Source: DASXVX01 sp036504075
Lineage (GTDB): Bacteria > Bacillota > Sulfobacillia > Symbiobacteriales > Symbiobacteriaceae
NCBI GenBank assembly: GCA_036504075.1
Contig: DASXVX010000012.1
Location: 3,372 to 67,371, forward strand
Length of the DNA: 64,000 nucleotides
Direction: 5' to 3'
Shown: positions 7,150-15,123 of the stretch, piece by piece
Numbering within the stretch: the stretch's first letter is position 1
Layout of the letters: each line of letters opens with the position of its first letter
Position numbers and translations under genes: made by a program
Notes under the pieces: generated by a model
Told to the model about the DNA's origin: nothing
Database searches by the model: none
What the model saw: the letters and a program-made list of their open reading frames with translations, nothing else

Positions 7150-8862
7150 TCAGTCGGCGGGCTTCAGCAGCATATCCGTGTTGGCCCCGCCGGGCGGCAC
7201 CATGGGGAAGACGTTCTCCTCCTCCTCCACCCGCACGTCCACGAAGACCGGCCCCTGATGCGCCCGAGCCTCGGCCAGGGCCGCCGCCAGGTCGCCCAGG
7301 CGCGTCACCCGCATGCCCTTGATGCCGTAAGCCTCTGCCAGCAGCACGAAATCCGGCGAGCCCGTGCGCAGATCCACCTGGCTGTACCGGCCCTTGTAGA
7401 ACATCTGCTGCCACTGCCGCACCATGCCCAGGTACCCGTTGTTCAGCACGACCACTTTGACCGGTATTTGCTCGCCCGCGATGGTGCCGAGTTCCTGAAT
7501 GCACATCTGGATGGAGCCGTCCCCGGAAACGACCACCACGTCCTTATCCGGCCGGGCGACGGCGGCGCCCATGGCTGCCGGCAGGCCGAAGCCCATCGTG
7601 CCCAGGCCGCCCGAAGTGAGCCACGTCCGCGGCTCCGTCCGGGTGCAATAGTGGGCCGCCCACATCTGGTGCTGCCCCACGTCGGTGACGACGATCGACT
7701 CCGGCCCCCAGGCCGTCTGGATCGCCTGCACCACCTGCTGCGGCTTCGGCCGCTGCTCCGGGTCGGTGGAAAGCACTTCGCCCGGATGCATCCCCCAGAG
7801 CGGGTTCTGCTGGTGCCAGGCCTGCACCTGGGCCAGCCATTCGCCCGAAGCCCGCCGGTAGTCGCCCAGGTCGGCGTTCAACTGCCCCAGCACCACCGCC
7901 GCATCGCCGATGACCGGGATGTGGCTGATCAGGTTCTTGGAGATCTCCGCCGGGTCCACATCGATGTGGACGATGGTCGCCTTCGGCGCAAACCGGGCCG
8001 CCAGACCGGTCACCCGGTCGTCGAACCGGACCCCGGCGGCGATCAGCACATCGGCATTCGCCACCGCCCGGTTGGCGGCAAACGTGCCGTGCATACCGAG
8101 CAGCCCGAAGCACTGCGGATGATCCATGGGGAAGCCGCCCATGCCCATGAGCGTATCCACCACCGGCGCTCCCAGTCGTTCGGCCAGTTGCCGGAACGGC
8201 GCCGGCGACCCTTCGGAGTGGATCAGGCCGCCGCCGGCGATCATGACCGGCCGCTCCGCCCCCCGAATGGCCGCAACGGCCTTGGCCACGGAGTCCGCCC
8301 CCGCCGTCACCGGCGGCTTGTAGCCCCGGAGCGTCACCGTCGCCGGGTAATCCCAAACGATTTTCGCGTTGGTGACGTCTTTGGGAATATCGATCAGCAC
8401 CGGCCCCGGCCTTCCCGACCGGGCGATGTAGAAAGCTTCTTTAATGGTGCGCAGCAGGTCGGCCGGGTCGGTCACCAGGAAGTTGTGCTTGGTCGCCGGC
8501 ATGGTAATGCCGGTCACGTCGGCCTCCTGGAAGGCGTCCCGCCCAAGGAGCGGCCGCATGACCTGCCCGGTGATCGCGACGACCGGGGTCGAGTCCATCA
8601 TGGCATCGCACAGCCCCGTGACCAGGTTCGTCGCGCCCGGCCCCGACGTGGCCAGCACCACGCCCACCTTGCCGGTGGCGCGGGCGTAGCCCTCGGCTGC
8701 ATGGATGGCACCCTGCTCATGGCGGGTGAGAATGTGGCGGATCTTGCTGCCGTGAAGCGCATCATAAATGTATAGATTTGAACCCCCGGGATAGCCGAAC
8801 ATGACGTCGACGCCTTCCAGCTCCATCGCCTTCAGGATCGCCTGGGCCGCCTGTATCTCCAT
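7150..8862 (-). CDS. ilvB: Acetolactate synthase large subunit
   Basis: A 570-residue ThDP enzyme making acetolactate or acetohydroxybutyrate, the first common step to valine/leucine and isoleucine. N-terminal FGYPGGSNLYIYDAL and RHEQGAIHAAEGYARATGK contain the catalytic Glu; a central FAD-binding domain follows; the C-terminal ThDP motif is GDGSIQMCIQELGTIAG...NNGYLGM. ATG 8862 follows AAGGAGG. Its partner small subunit ilvH is about 5 kb upstream at the head of the cluster rather than adjacent. A hairpin separates it from ilvD. Confidence 0.96.
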   Translation of the reverse strand: MEIQAAQAILKAMELEGVDVMFGYPGGSNLYIYDALHGSKIRHILTRHEQGAIHAAEGYARATGKVGVVLATSGPGATNLVTGLCDAMMDSTPVVAITGQVMRPLLGRDAFQEADVTGITMPATKHNFLVTDPADLLRTIKEAFYIARSGRPGPVLIDIPKDVTNAKIVWDYPATVTLRGYKPPVTAGADSVAKAVAAIRGAERPVMIAGGGLIHSEGSPAPFRQLAERLGAPVVDTLMGMGGFPMDHPQCFGLLGMHGTFAANRAVANADVLIAAGVRFDDRVTGLAARFAPKATIVHIDVDPAEISKNLISHIPVIGDAAVVLGQLNADLGDYRRASGEWLAQVQAWHQQNPLWGMHPGEVLSTDPEQRPKPQQVVQAIQTAWGPESIVVTDVGQHQMWAAHYCTRTEPRTWLTSGGLGTMGFGLPAAMGAAVARPDKDVVVVSGDGSIQMCIQELGTIAGEQIPVKVVVLNNGYLGMVRQWQQMFYKGRYSQVDLRTGSPDFVLLAEAYGIKGMRVTRLGDLAAALAEARAHQGPVFVDVRVEEEENVFPMVPPGGANTDMLLKPAD

Positions 8863-8883
8863 TGTCGCAGGGCCTCCTTATGC

Positions 8884-8909
8884 GGAGCGGGGGGGCAAGC
8901 CCCCCCGCC
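8884..8909 (-). terminator. GC hairpin between ilvD and ilvB
   Basis: GGGGGGG-CAAG-CCCCCCC-type stem in the 54-bp gap. It has no T-tract, so it may be a pause or mRNA-stability stem rather than a true terminator. Confidence 0.5.
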
Positions 8910-8916
8910 AACCGAG

Positions 8917-10596
8917 TTAGTCGGGTAGTCGCAGCACGGCGCCGGTGTTGGCACTGGTCACCAGCCGGGAGTACCGCCCGAGCCATCCGGAAGAGATCTT
9001 GTGCGCCGGCCGCCGCCAGGATGCCTTGCGAGCCGTCAGTTCCGCCTCCGCCAGGTCCATCGTGAGCCGCCGCCCCGGAATGTCGATGGTGATGGGATCG
9101 CCGTCCTGAAGCAGGGCAATCGGTCCGCCTTCCGCCGCCTCCGGGGAGATGTGCCCCAGGCAGATGCCCCGGGTCCCGCCGGAGAAGCGTCCGTCGGTAA
9201 TCAGCGCCACATCCTTGCCAAGGCCCATCCCGGCGATGGCCGAGGTCGGCGAAAGCATCTCCGGCATGCCGGGCCCGCCCTTGGGTCCCTCGTACCGGAT
9301 GACCACGACGTGCCCCGGCTTTACCTTGCCGCCGAAGATGCCGGCCAGCGCCTCATCCTGCGACTCGAAGCAGATCGCCTTCCCCTGGAAAACCTTGATC
9401 GAAGGGTCGACGCCACCCACTTTGAGCACCGCCCCGTCAGGCGCCAGGTTCCCAAAAAGCATCGCCAGGCCGCCGGTGGCGGAATAGGCGTTCTCCACCG
9501 GCCGGATGACGGCCGGGTTCTTGTTCTCCGCCTGGCCGTAAAGCTCGCCGATCGTTCCGCCCGCCACGGTCAGGCAGTCCGGGTGCAGCGCGCCCTCCTT
9601 GCGGGCGAGCTCCTTCAGAATCGCCATAATGCCCCCGGCCGCATGCACATCTTCCATATGGACGTCCGGCGTCGAGGGAGCGACCTTGCAGAGGTAAGGA
9701 ATTCGGCCGGAAAGCTCGTTGATCCGCTCCAGCGGGTATGCCACGCCTGCCTCGCCGGCGATCGCCAGCGTGTGCAGCACGGTGTTAGACGAACCGCCCA
9801 TGGCGATATCCAGGGCGAAAGCGTTGTCGATCGCCTGCACCGTCACGATCTCCCGCGGCCGGGGTCCGCCGGCCAGGGCCATGGCCACGATCCGCTCCGC
9901 CGCCGCCTTCGCCAGCGCCTCACGTTCCGCCGACTTGGCCAGGGCCGTGCCATTGCCCGGCAGGGCCAGCCCGAGCGCCTCGCAGAGACAGTTCATGGAA
10001 TTGGCGGTAAACATGCCGGAGCACGAGCCGCAAGTCGGACAAGCCAGGTCTTCCAGTTCCTTCAGCCCGGCGTCGTCCAACTTGCCGAGGCTGTGCGCCC
10101 CGACGCCCTCGAACACCGAGATCAGGTCGGCCTTCTGGCCGCTGGCGAGCCTGCCCGCAGCCATCGGCCCGCCGGAGACAAAAATCGTCGGCACGTTGAT
10201 CCGCATGGACGCCATGAGCATCCCCGGCGTGATCTTGTCGCAGTTGGGGATGCAAATCATCGCGTCCAGCCGGTGCGCCTCCATGACCGTCTCCACGCAG
10301 TCCGCAATCAGTTCCCGGGAAGCCAGGCTGTAACGCATGCCGATATGACCCATGGCGATACCGTCATCGACGCCGATGGTGTTAAAGATGAAGGGAACGC
10401 CGCCCGCCGCCCGCACCGCCGCCTTGACCAGGTCGCCGAACTCCTTCAGGTGCACGTGGCCGGGGACGATGTCGATATAGCTGTTGGCGATGCCGATAAA
10501 GGGCTTACCCATGTCGGCGTCCGTTACGCCGGTGGCCTTCAGCAGAGCCCGATGAGGCGCCCGTTCAAAGCCCTTCTTGATGGTATCGCTACGCAA
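8917..10596 (-). CDS. ilvD: Dihydroxy-acid dehydratase
   Basis: A 559-residue Fe-S dehydratase converting dihydroxy acids to 2-keto acids in valine and isoleucine synthesis. Cluster-binding cysteines are seen in CIPNCDKITPGML and CPTCGSCSGMFTANSMNCL; the C-terminal DGRFSGGTRGICLGHISPEA motif is intact. The start is TTG 10596, 8 nt behind AGGAGGG; that ribosome binding site can pair with the following CTCTCCT. Shares the direction of ilvB downstream. Confidence 0.96.
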   Translation of the reverse strand: MRSDTIKKGFERAPHRALLKATGVTDADMGKPFIGIANSYIDIVPGHVHLKEFGDLVKAAVRAAGGVPFIFNTIGVDDGIAMGHIGMRYSLASRELIADCVETVMEAHRLDAMICIPNCDKITPGMLMASMRINVPTIFVSGGPMAAGRLASGQKADLISVFEGVGAHSLGKLDDAGLKELEDLACPTCGSCSGMFTANSMNCLCEALGLALPGNGTALAKSAEREALAKAAAERIVAMALAGGPRPREIVTVQAIDNAFALDIAMGGSSNTVLHTLAIAGEAGVAYPLERINELSGRIPYLCKVAPSTPDVHMEDVHAAGGIMAILKELARKEGALHPDCLTVAGGTIGELYGQAENKNPAVIRPVENAYSATGGLAMLFGNLAPDGAVLKVGGVDPSIKVFQGKAICFESQDEALAGIFGGKVKPGHVVVIRYEGPKGGPGMPEMLSPTSAIAGMGLGKDVALITDGRFSGGTRGICLGHISPEAAEGGPIALLQDGDPITIDIPGRRLTMDLAEAELTARKASWRRPAHKISSGWLGRYSRLVTSANTGAVLRLPD

Positions 10597-10629
10597 AGGA
10601 GAGCCCTCCTAGCAAGAAATGAGGCGAGT

Positions 10630-11259
10630 TTACCAGGCCCAGAACGTGGCCGACTCCTCGGGAAACTCGTAGGGTTCCGGACCGGCCGACGCATGCAGCA
10701 CATGCGAGGAATGCCAGGGATACTCGATCTGTTTGGCCAGTTTGCGGGCCCGCTCCAGCCCCTCCAGGCGGGAGACCGCAAAGAGCGCCCCGTCGATGCC
10801 CGCCGAAACGCCGCCGGTCGTGATGACCTTGCCGTCCGAGACGACCCGGGCGTAGCGGACATTGACTTCCGGGAACTGGGCCGCCAACTGATGGCGCCGC
10901 CGGTAATGCGTCGTGCAGGACCGCCCCCCGAGCATCCCCGCCCGGGCCAGAAAGAACGACCCGGTTCCGCAAGCCAGCACCAGCCGGCAAGCAGGCGCCA
11001 TCTTCCGAACGTACTCTTCCACGTCGGAGACCGACTCCGGGCGCTCCCGGGTGACCGGCCCGCCCGGCACCACCAGCACGTCGAATTCCGGCGCATCCGC
11101 AAACGTATACTCGGCAGTCACTTTGAGCCCATGGCTCCCACGGATTTCCCGGGAGTTCCCAACAGTAAACACTTCGGCCACCGCGCCAAACACCTCGAAG
11201 GGGCCGGCGAAGTCCAACTCTTCGACACCATCAAACAGCAAAACGGCAACCTTCATCAT
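10630..11259 (-). CDS. DJ-1/PfpI family protein (isonitrile hydratase-like glutamine amidotransferase fold)
   Basis: A 209-residue class I amidotransferase-like protein. It opens KVAVLLFDGVEELDFAGPFEVFG, contains LVVPGGP and the nucleophile-elbow LVLACGTGSFFLARAG (Cys), then TGGVSAGIDGALF, the pattern of isonitrile hydratases and the N-domains of GlxA regulators. No DNA-binding domain follows. ATG 11259 follows GGGAGGGAG. It sits inside the ilv cluster between ilvE and ilvD, behind an unusual 416-bp non-coding stretch. Substrate unknown. Confidence 0.82.
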   Translation of the reverse strand: MMKVAVLLFDGVEELDFAGPFEVFGAVAEVFTVGNSREIRGSHGLKVTAEYTFADAPEFDVLVVPGGPVTRERPESVSDVEEYVRKMAPACRLVLACGTGSFFLARAGMLGGRSCTTHYRRRHQLAAQFPEVNVRYARVVSDGKVITTGGVSAGIDGALFAVSRLEGLERARKLAKQIEYPWHSSHVLHASAGPEPYEFPEESATFWAW

Positions 11260-11274
11260 GGTATCTCCCTCCCT

Positions 11275-11640
11275 GAAAATCGTAGGTTGAGACGAGGTCC
11301 GACGAGGACCGCAAACATGGAAGCCAAAGGTTCAAATCTTCCTAACGCAGCCGATGGCTGGACATCCGAGGAGTAGAGGGGCCTGGACAAATCCTCCCCA
11401 ACCCGGGCCGGGGCCTGGACCACAGGAAGCAAGTCCCCGGGTCCGGAACCCGCATACCAGGCGGGAAGCACAGGCCGAGCGAAAGCGAAGGCGCCTGGCC
11501 GGAGGTCCGAGGCGTATCGGAGCAACAGTTCAAGATTCGCAGCCAGGGCGCCGCCCCGCAGCGGCGACGACAATCATCGCCTACCAGTGAGCGAGGAGGC
11601 AAGCCAAGGCGAGAATCATTTCAAAGATAAGTGCTCCGCA
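11275..11640 (+). ncRNA. Candidate structured RNA (unassigned), or a long leader of the PfpI-like gene
   Basis: A 416-bp gene-free interval that folds into many short, well-formed hairpins. On the plus strand they are: GGTCC/GGACC near 11300, GGAAG/CTTCC near 11320-11345, CAGCC-GAT-GGCTG at about 11347, CCGGGG/CCCCGG enclosing CCTG/CAGG at 11411-11440, CCCGC/GCGGG at 11448-11464, CAGGC/GCCTG enclosing a GCGAAAGC GNRA loop at 11472-11496, TCCGA/TCGGA at 11506-11523, and GCCGC/GCGGC near 11553. Linkers are purine-rich on the plus strand and GGAAGC/GGGAAGC recurs three times, which favours a plus-strand RNA. I looked for and did not find RNase P, tmRNA, SRP or T-box signatures. Strand and identity are uncertain. 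Confidence 0.5.
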
Positions 11641-11675
11641 ACGCCGAGAGACCCCCGGACACGGCGCCGACCGAT

Positions 11676-12554
11676 CTACAAACCGATGGCGGTACCCGAC
11701 GTCTGCGTCAACTCCCGGAACCGACCGGAAAGCTTAACCGTGATCGGCCCTGGCGTCCCAACCCCCACCGGCCGGCTGTCCGCCATGACCACCGGCACGA
11801 CCTCCGCCGCGGTCCCGGTCAGGAAGCACTCATCCGCCGTGTAGACATCGTGCAGGGTGAAGACCCCTTCCTCCACCTTCAGGCCGAGGCTCTCGGCGAT
11901 CTCGATGGTGGCGTTGCGGGTGATGCCCGGCAGAATGCCCAGGTAAGCCGGCGGGGTGATAACCTTCCCCTTCTTCACGATGAAGATGTTGTCGCCCGTG
12001 CCTTCCGTGACGTACCCTTCCTTGTTCAGCATGATCACTTCCGGATACCCGAGCGTGACCGCGCTGATCTTGGCCAGAATGCCCGTCAGGTAGTTCAGAG
12101 ACTTGATCTGCGGCGAGAGCGTGTCAACCGGGTTACGCCGGGTCGAGACCGAAATCACCTTCATGCCCACCGTGTAGACCTCCGGCGGGTACAGGCTGAT
12201 GGTGTCAGCGATGCAGACCACCGAGGGCTTCGGGCACTTCCGGGGATCGAGACCCAGGTCACCGAAGCCCCGGGAGACCACCAGCCGGATGTAGGCATCC
12301 CGCAGGTCGTTCCGCCGGCAGGTCTCCAGCACCACCTGCTCCGTCTCTTTCCACGACAGCGGGATCTCCAGGCAGAGCGACTTCGCCGAATCATAGATCC
12401 GGTCCAGGTGCTCCGTCAGCTTCCACACCCGGCCGTTGTACGCCCGAATGCCCTCGAACACGCCGTCGCCGTAAAGGAACCCGTGGTCAAAGACGGAGAT
12501 TTTCGCTTCTTCTTTGGGGTAATACTTGCCATCGATATAAACCTGGATGCTCAA
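11676..12554 (-). CDS. ilvE: Branched-chain amino acid aminotransferase
   Basis: A 292-residue class IV PLP aminotransferase for the last step of leucine, isoleucine and valine synthesis. Seen: VFDHGFLYGDGVFEGIRAYNG near the N-terminus, PLP lysine in QIKSLNYLTGILAK, MLNKEGYVTEGTGDNIFIV, and FLTGTAAEVVPV near the C-terminus. Length is normal. ATG 12554 follows AGGAGGG. It lies downstream of the leuA remnant in the ilv cluster. Confidence 0.95.
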   Translation of the reverse strand: MSIQVYIDGKYYPKEEAKISVFDHGFLYGDGVFEGIRAYNGRVWKLTEHLDRIYDSAKSLCLEIPLSWKETEQVVLETCRRNDLRDAYIRLVVSRGFGDLGLDPRKCPKPSVVCIADTISLYPPEVYTVGMKVISVSTRRNPVDTLSPQIKSLNYLTGILAKISAVTLGYPEVIMLNKEGYVTEGTGDNIFIVKKGKVITPPAYLGILPGITRNATIEIAESLGLKVEEGVFTLHDVYTADECFLTGTAAEVVPVVMADSRPVGVGTPGPITVKLSGRFRELTQTSGTAIGL

Positions 12555-12591
12555 AGGTAGCCCTCCTTGTGATGCTGGTCCTACGGAGAGG

Positions 12592-12915
12592 TCATACGCC
12601 TAATCTCCCCAGGCCCTCATCTGCCAACCCGGCACCGGCTCGTCCGACACCGGTATGGTTGCCTGACCCAAACTTTGGTTGATGGCCTGGACCGTCACCG
12701 CCTAGGGCATCGTCTTGTGTTCGGATTTGATCACCGAAGCGCGTCCCGCCGACCCCGACCGCCCGGTCGATACCGCCGTAGAGGGCATCCACAGGGCCGT
12801 CCCCGGCACCCGCTTCCTGTCGGACGCCTTCGCGGGTTGTGACCCGAACAACTGCAACGGAAGCACCTTGGTTCCCTGTGAAGACTTGAAATGACTCAAG
12901 CTGATACACCTCCAT
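12592..12915 (-). pseudogene. leuA: Remnant of leuA (2-isopropylmalate synthase regulatory domain)
   Basis: Only the C-terminal LeuA_dimer (leucine-binding) portion is recognisable: YQLESFQVFTGNQGASVAVV, then AGAGDGPVDALYGGIDRAVG, then DQIRTQDDALGG. After DALG the expected E-V-T-V-x segment appears in another frame (VTVQAINQSLGQATIP) and the tail GRAGAGLADEGLGRL is back in the first frame, implying compensating indels. The catalytic barrel is absent. It lies 22 bp behind ilvC, where leuA often sits. The open frame of 107 codons with ATG 12915 may be fortuitous. Alternatively a divergent free regulatory domain is still made. Confidence 0.7.
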
Positions 12916-12937
12916 ATGCGTGCGGTTCGTCCCCTTG

Positions 12938-13954
12938 TTATTCGTTGCCCTTGTCGCCGACCGGCTTCGGCAGCCAGGACATCAAGCCCCGGAGTTGCTT
13001 GCCCACCTGCTCGATCTGGTGGTCGGCGTTCTGGCGCCGGAGGGCGTTAAATCCGGGCCGGCCAACCTGATTCTCGATGATCCAGTTCTTGGCAAAGGTG
13101 CCGTTTTGGATCTCGGTCAGAATCTGCTTCATGCGCTCCTTGACTTCCGGCCCGATGATTCGGGGGCCGGAGACGTAGTCGCCGTACTCGGCGGTGTCGC
13201 TGATGGAGTAACGCATGGAGGCCATGCCGCCCTCGTACATCAGGTCCACGATCAGCTTCAGTTCATGCAGGCATTCGAAGTAGGCGATTTCCGGCGCGTA
13301 GCCCGCCTCGACCAGCGTCTCGAAGCCGTACTTTACCAGCTGTGTAGTCCCGCCGCAGAGGACCGACTGTTCGCCAAAGAGGTCGGACTCGCACTCTTCC
13401 TTGAACGTGGTCTCGATGACGCCCGCCCGGGCGCCGCCGATGCCCCGAGCCCAGGCCAGCGCGAGGTTCCGGGCGTTACCCGTGGCGTCCTGCGCCACGG
13501 CGATGAGGCAGGGAACACCTTTGCCTTCGGTATAAGTGCGGCGGACCAGGTGCCCGGGACCCTTCGGGGCGACCATGAAGACGTCGACGCCCTTGGGCGC
13601 AACCACCTGACCGAAATGAACGGCGAAACCGTGACCGAAGGCGATCGCATTTCCGGGCTTGAGGTGCGGGGCGATTTCGTTGTCGTACACCGCACCCTGT
13701 TTCTCGTCGTTGATCAGAATCATGATCACGTCGCACTGGGCGGCCGCTTCAGCGACCGTGGCGACCTTCAGGCCGGCGGCCTGCGCCCGCTCCCAGGAGG
13801 ACCGGCCCGGCCGGAGGCCTACCGTCACGTCCATGCCGCTCTCCTTCAGGTTCAGCGCATGAGCGTGGCCCTGGCTCCCGTAACCGATTACCGCGATTTT
13901 CTTCCCCGCCAGATATTTGAGATCGGCATCAGATTCGTAGAACATCTTGGTCAT
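12938..13954 (-). CDS. ilvC: Ketol-acid reductoisomerase (NADP+)
   Basis: A 338-residue class I enzyme that isomerises and reduces acetolactate/acetohydroxybutyrate. The Rossmann motif is VIGYGSQGHAHALNLKESG; NADP-loop residues follow at VGLRPGRSSW; the C-domain has ETTFKEECESDLFGEQSVLCGG with Mg-binding acids and ISDTAEYGDY. ATG 13954 follows GAGGAGG; an 8-residue upstream extension is in frame but less likely. Its start overlaps the end of ilvH by 26 bp, implying translational coupling. Confidence 0.97.
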   Translation of the reverse strand: MTKMFYESDADLKYLAGKKIAVIGYGSQGHAHALNLKESGMDVTVGLRPGRSSWERAQAAGLKVATVAEAAAQCDVIMILINDEKQGAVYDNEIAPHLKPGNAIAFGHGFAVHFGQVVAPKGVDVFMVAPKGPGHLVRRTYTEGKGVPCLIAVAQDATGNARNLALAWARGIGGARAGVIETTFKEECESDLFGEQSVLCGGTTQLVKYGFETLVEAGYAPEIAYFECLHELKLIVDLMYEGGMASMRYSISDTAEYGDYVSGPRIIGPEVKERMKQILTEIQNGTFAKNWIIENQVGRPGFNALRRQNADHQIEQVGKQLRGLMSWLPKPVGDKGNE

Positions 13955-14465
13955 AAGTGCGGTCCTCCTCTTCTTCATATCGGATCACGCCGGCGCCCCG
14001 CGACATGGCGATCACACCGGTTCGAACGACTTCCTGGATTCCGAACTCCCGGGCGAGACCGATCAGTGCCTCTACCTTATCGTGGGTGCCGGTCACCTCG
14101 ATGGTCACCGCTTCCTTGCCCACATCCACCACGTTGGCCCGGAAAATCCCCGCCAACTGGAGCACCTGGGGCCGGACCGCCGGTCCTGCCGCCACCTTGA
14201 CCAGGGCAAGTTCGCGGGCAACGGAGTTGTCTGAATCCAGGTCACTGACAAGGAGAACCTCGATCAGCTTCTGCAACTGCTTGGTAACCTGCTGCAACTG
14301 GGCTTCGTCCCCATCAACCACGAGCGTGATACGGGAGATGTCCGGGTTATCAGTCACCCCGACTGCCAGGCTCTCAATATTAAACCCCCGCCGCCGAATC
14401 AGACCCGAAACCCTCGTCAGAACGCCGGGATGATTTTCCACCAGGACCGCCAGGATGCGCTTCAC
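13929..14465 (-). CDS. ilvH: Acetolactate synthase small (regulatory) subunit
   Basis: A 178-residue regulatory subunit that binds IlvB and confers valine sensitivity. The N-terminal ACT domain reads AVLVENHPGVLTRVSGLIRRRGFNIESL; the C-terminal ALS_ss_C domain contains VDVGKEAVTIEVTGT. GTG 14465 follows AAGGAGGTGG. First gene of the ilv cluster, directly behind the riboswitch/T-box leader, with an unusual acidic C-tail (YEEEEDRTYDQD) encoded over the ilvC start. Confidence 0.94.
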   Translation of the reverse strand: MKRILAVLVENHPGVLTRVSGLIRRRGFNIESLAVGVTDNPDISRITLVVDGDEAQLQQVTKQLQKLIEVLLVSDLDSDNSVARELALVKVAAGPAVRPQVLQLAGIFRANVVDVGKEAVTIEVTGTHDKVEALIGLAREFGIQEVVRTGVIAMSRGAGVIRYEEEEDRTYDQDVLRI

Positions 14466-14515
14466 CCGCCGCCACCTCCTTCGACTGTGTTGGATTGAAA
14501 GCCGGTCGCCTCCAA

Positions 14516-14800
14516 AAACAAAATCCCCGCCGCGCGGCGCAGAGCTTTGACGCTTGCGCCGTACGGCAGGGACGATCTAAATCGTGGTACCACCCTGCTT
14601 TGCTTCCCCAAGGGGAAGCCTCACTTGGCTAACGACCCGGGCGGGCCGGCCATAACCTACTAAACCCAAAGGGGTTGTTCAGCCCGGCAGCTACGGGGTG
14701 ATGTTCAGTCTGGAGTGTTCCGCGGCGCTTGCACTACCGGCCGCTCTCTGTAGGTAACCACTTCCAGCTTACTGGTCCCGTCATTGCTGTTAAAATATGC
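14516..14800 (-). promoter_or_regulatory. T-box leader, isoleucine specifier (ATC)
   Basis: A complete T-box on the minus strand. Seen in order: ACAGAGAG, GGAACACTCCAGACTGAAC with the specifier ATC at 14702-14700 followed by ACCCCGTAGC, the TTTAGTAGG...GCCGG distal features, the conserved AGGGTGGTACCACG at 14596-14583, and a terminator CCCTGCCGTACGGCGCA / TGCGCCGCGCGGCGGGG followed by ATTTTGTTTT. Uncharged tRNA-Ile should stabilise the antiterminator and switch on ilvH and the genes below. Confidence 0.92.
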
Positions 14801-14816
14801 TGTTTTGGCGTATACG

Positions 14817-14876
14817 AAAACCCCAGACGGCTACCGACACGTCCCCTCCGGGACTGGTCGGAACTTGCCGCTGGGG
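14817..14876 (-). terminator. Terminator of the first ilv leader switch
   Basis: ACCCCAGCGGC / GCCGTCTGGGG stem followed by TTTTCG on the minus strand, between the ykkC aptamer and the T-box. The CCCC arm overlaps the aptamer 3' edge, so aptamer folding and termination should exclude each other. Confidence 0.75.
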
Positions 14877-15003
14877 TATTTTTTACCCACGGTGTACCCT
14901 CCCCTGAGAGGGCTGTACCGCTTGGACCAGACCACATGTCCTTCCGGAGATGTGCGGAACCCTAGGTACACTTCCGTACGCTATGCGTTTCTGTCGCCCT
15001 AGG
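14867..15003 (-). promoter_or_regulatory. ykkC-class riboswitch, probably the ppGpp-sensing subtype
   Basis: The minus strand shows the ykkC signature: ACCTAGGGTTCCG at about 14968-14955, GTCTGGTCCAAGCGGTAC, then GTACACCGTGGGTAAAAAATACCC. The ykkC family includes guanidine-, ppGpp- and PRPP-binding subtypes with nearly the same core. The ppGpp subtype is the one known upstream of branched-chain amino acid genes in Firmicutes, so context favours it here. It precedes its own terminator and then the T-box. Confidence 0.8.
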
Positions 15004-15023
15004 CTAATCGGATATTAGAGCAG

Positions 15024-15053
15024 ATTGTACGCCCGGCGGCTGCCAAGCGTCAA
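15024..15053 (-). promoter_or_regulatory. Promoter of the ilv leader
   Basis: TTGACG (15053-15048), an 18-bp spacer and TACAAT (15029-15024) on the minus strand. Transcription should start near 15017, just before the ykkC element, giving a leader of about 550 nt. Confidence 0.75.
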
Positions 15054-15123
15054 TACCAAACCCGATATTTGACTCATTCCTGAACGGAATAGCTGACATA
15101 ACCAATGCTGGCGTTTCCGGATA

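Noticed and set aside
7036..8775. Open frame of 579 codons opposite ilvB
   Set aside because: Same codon-bias artefact; product rich in His, Arg and Gly with no domains.
9001..11376. Very long open frame (791 codons) opposite ilvD and running into the structured gap
   Set aside because: Antisense of a strongly conserved dehydratase; its product has no recognisable domain and no start signal.
11256..11573. A 105-codon protein gene in the structured gap
   Set aside because: Its start lacks a ribosome binding site, the product has no recognisable pattern, and the DNA is dominated by short hairpins instead.
11275..11640. RNase P RNA, tmRNA or SRP RNA
   Set aside because: The GAGGAAAGTCC, tmRNA tag/acceptor and SRP GGTCAGGTCCGGAAGGAAGC-type core signatures were looked for and are absent on both strands.
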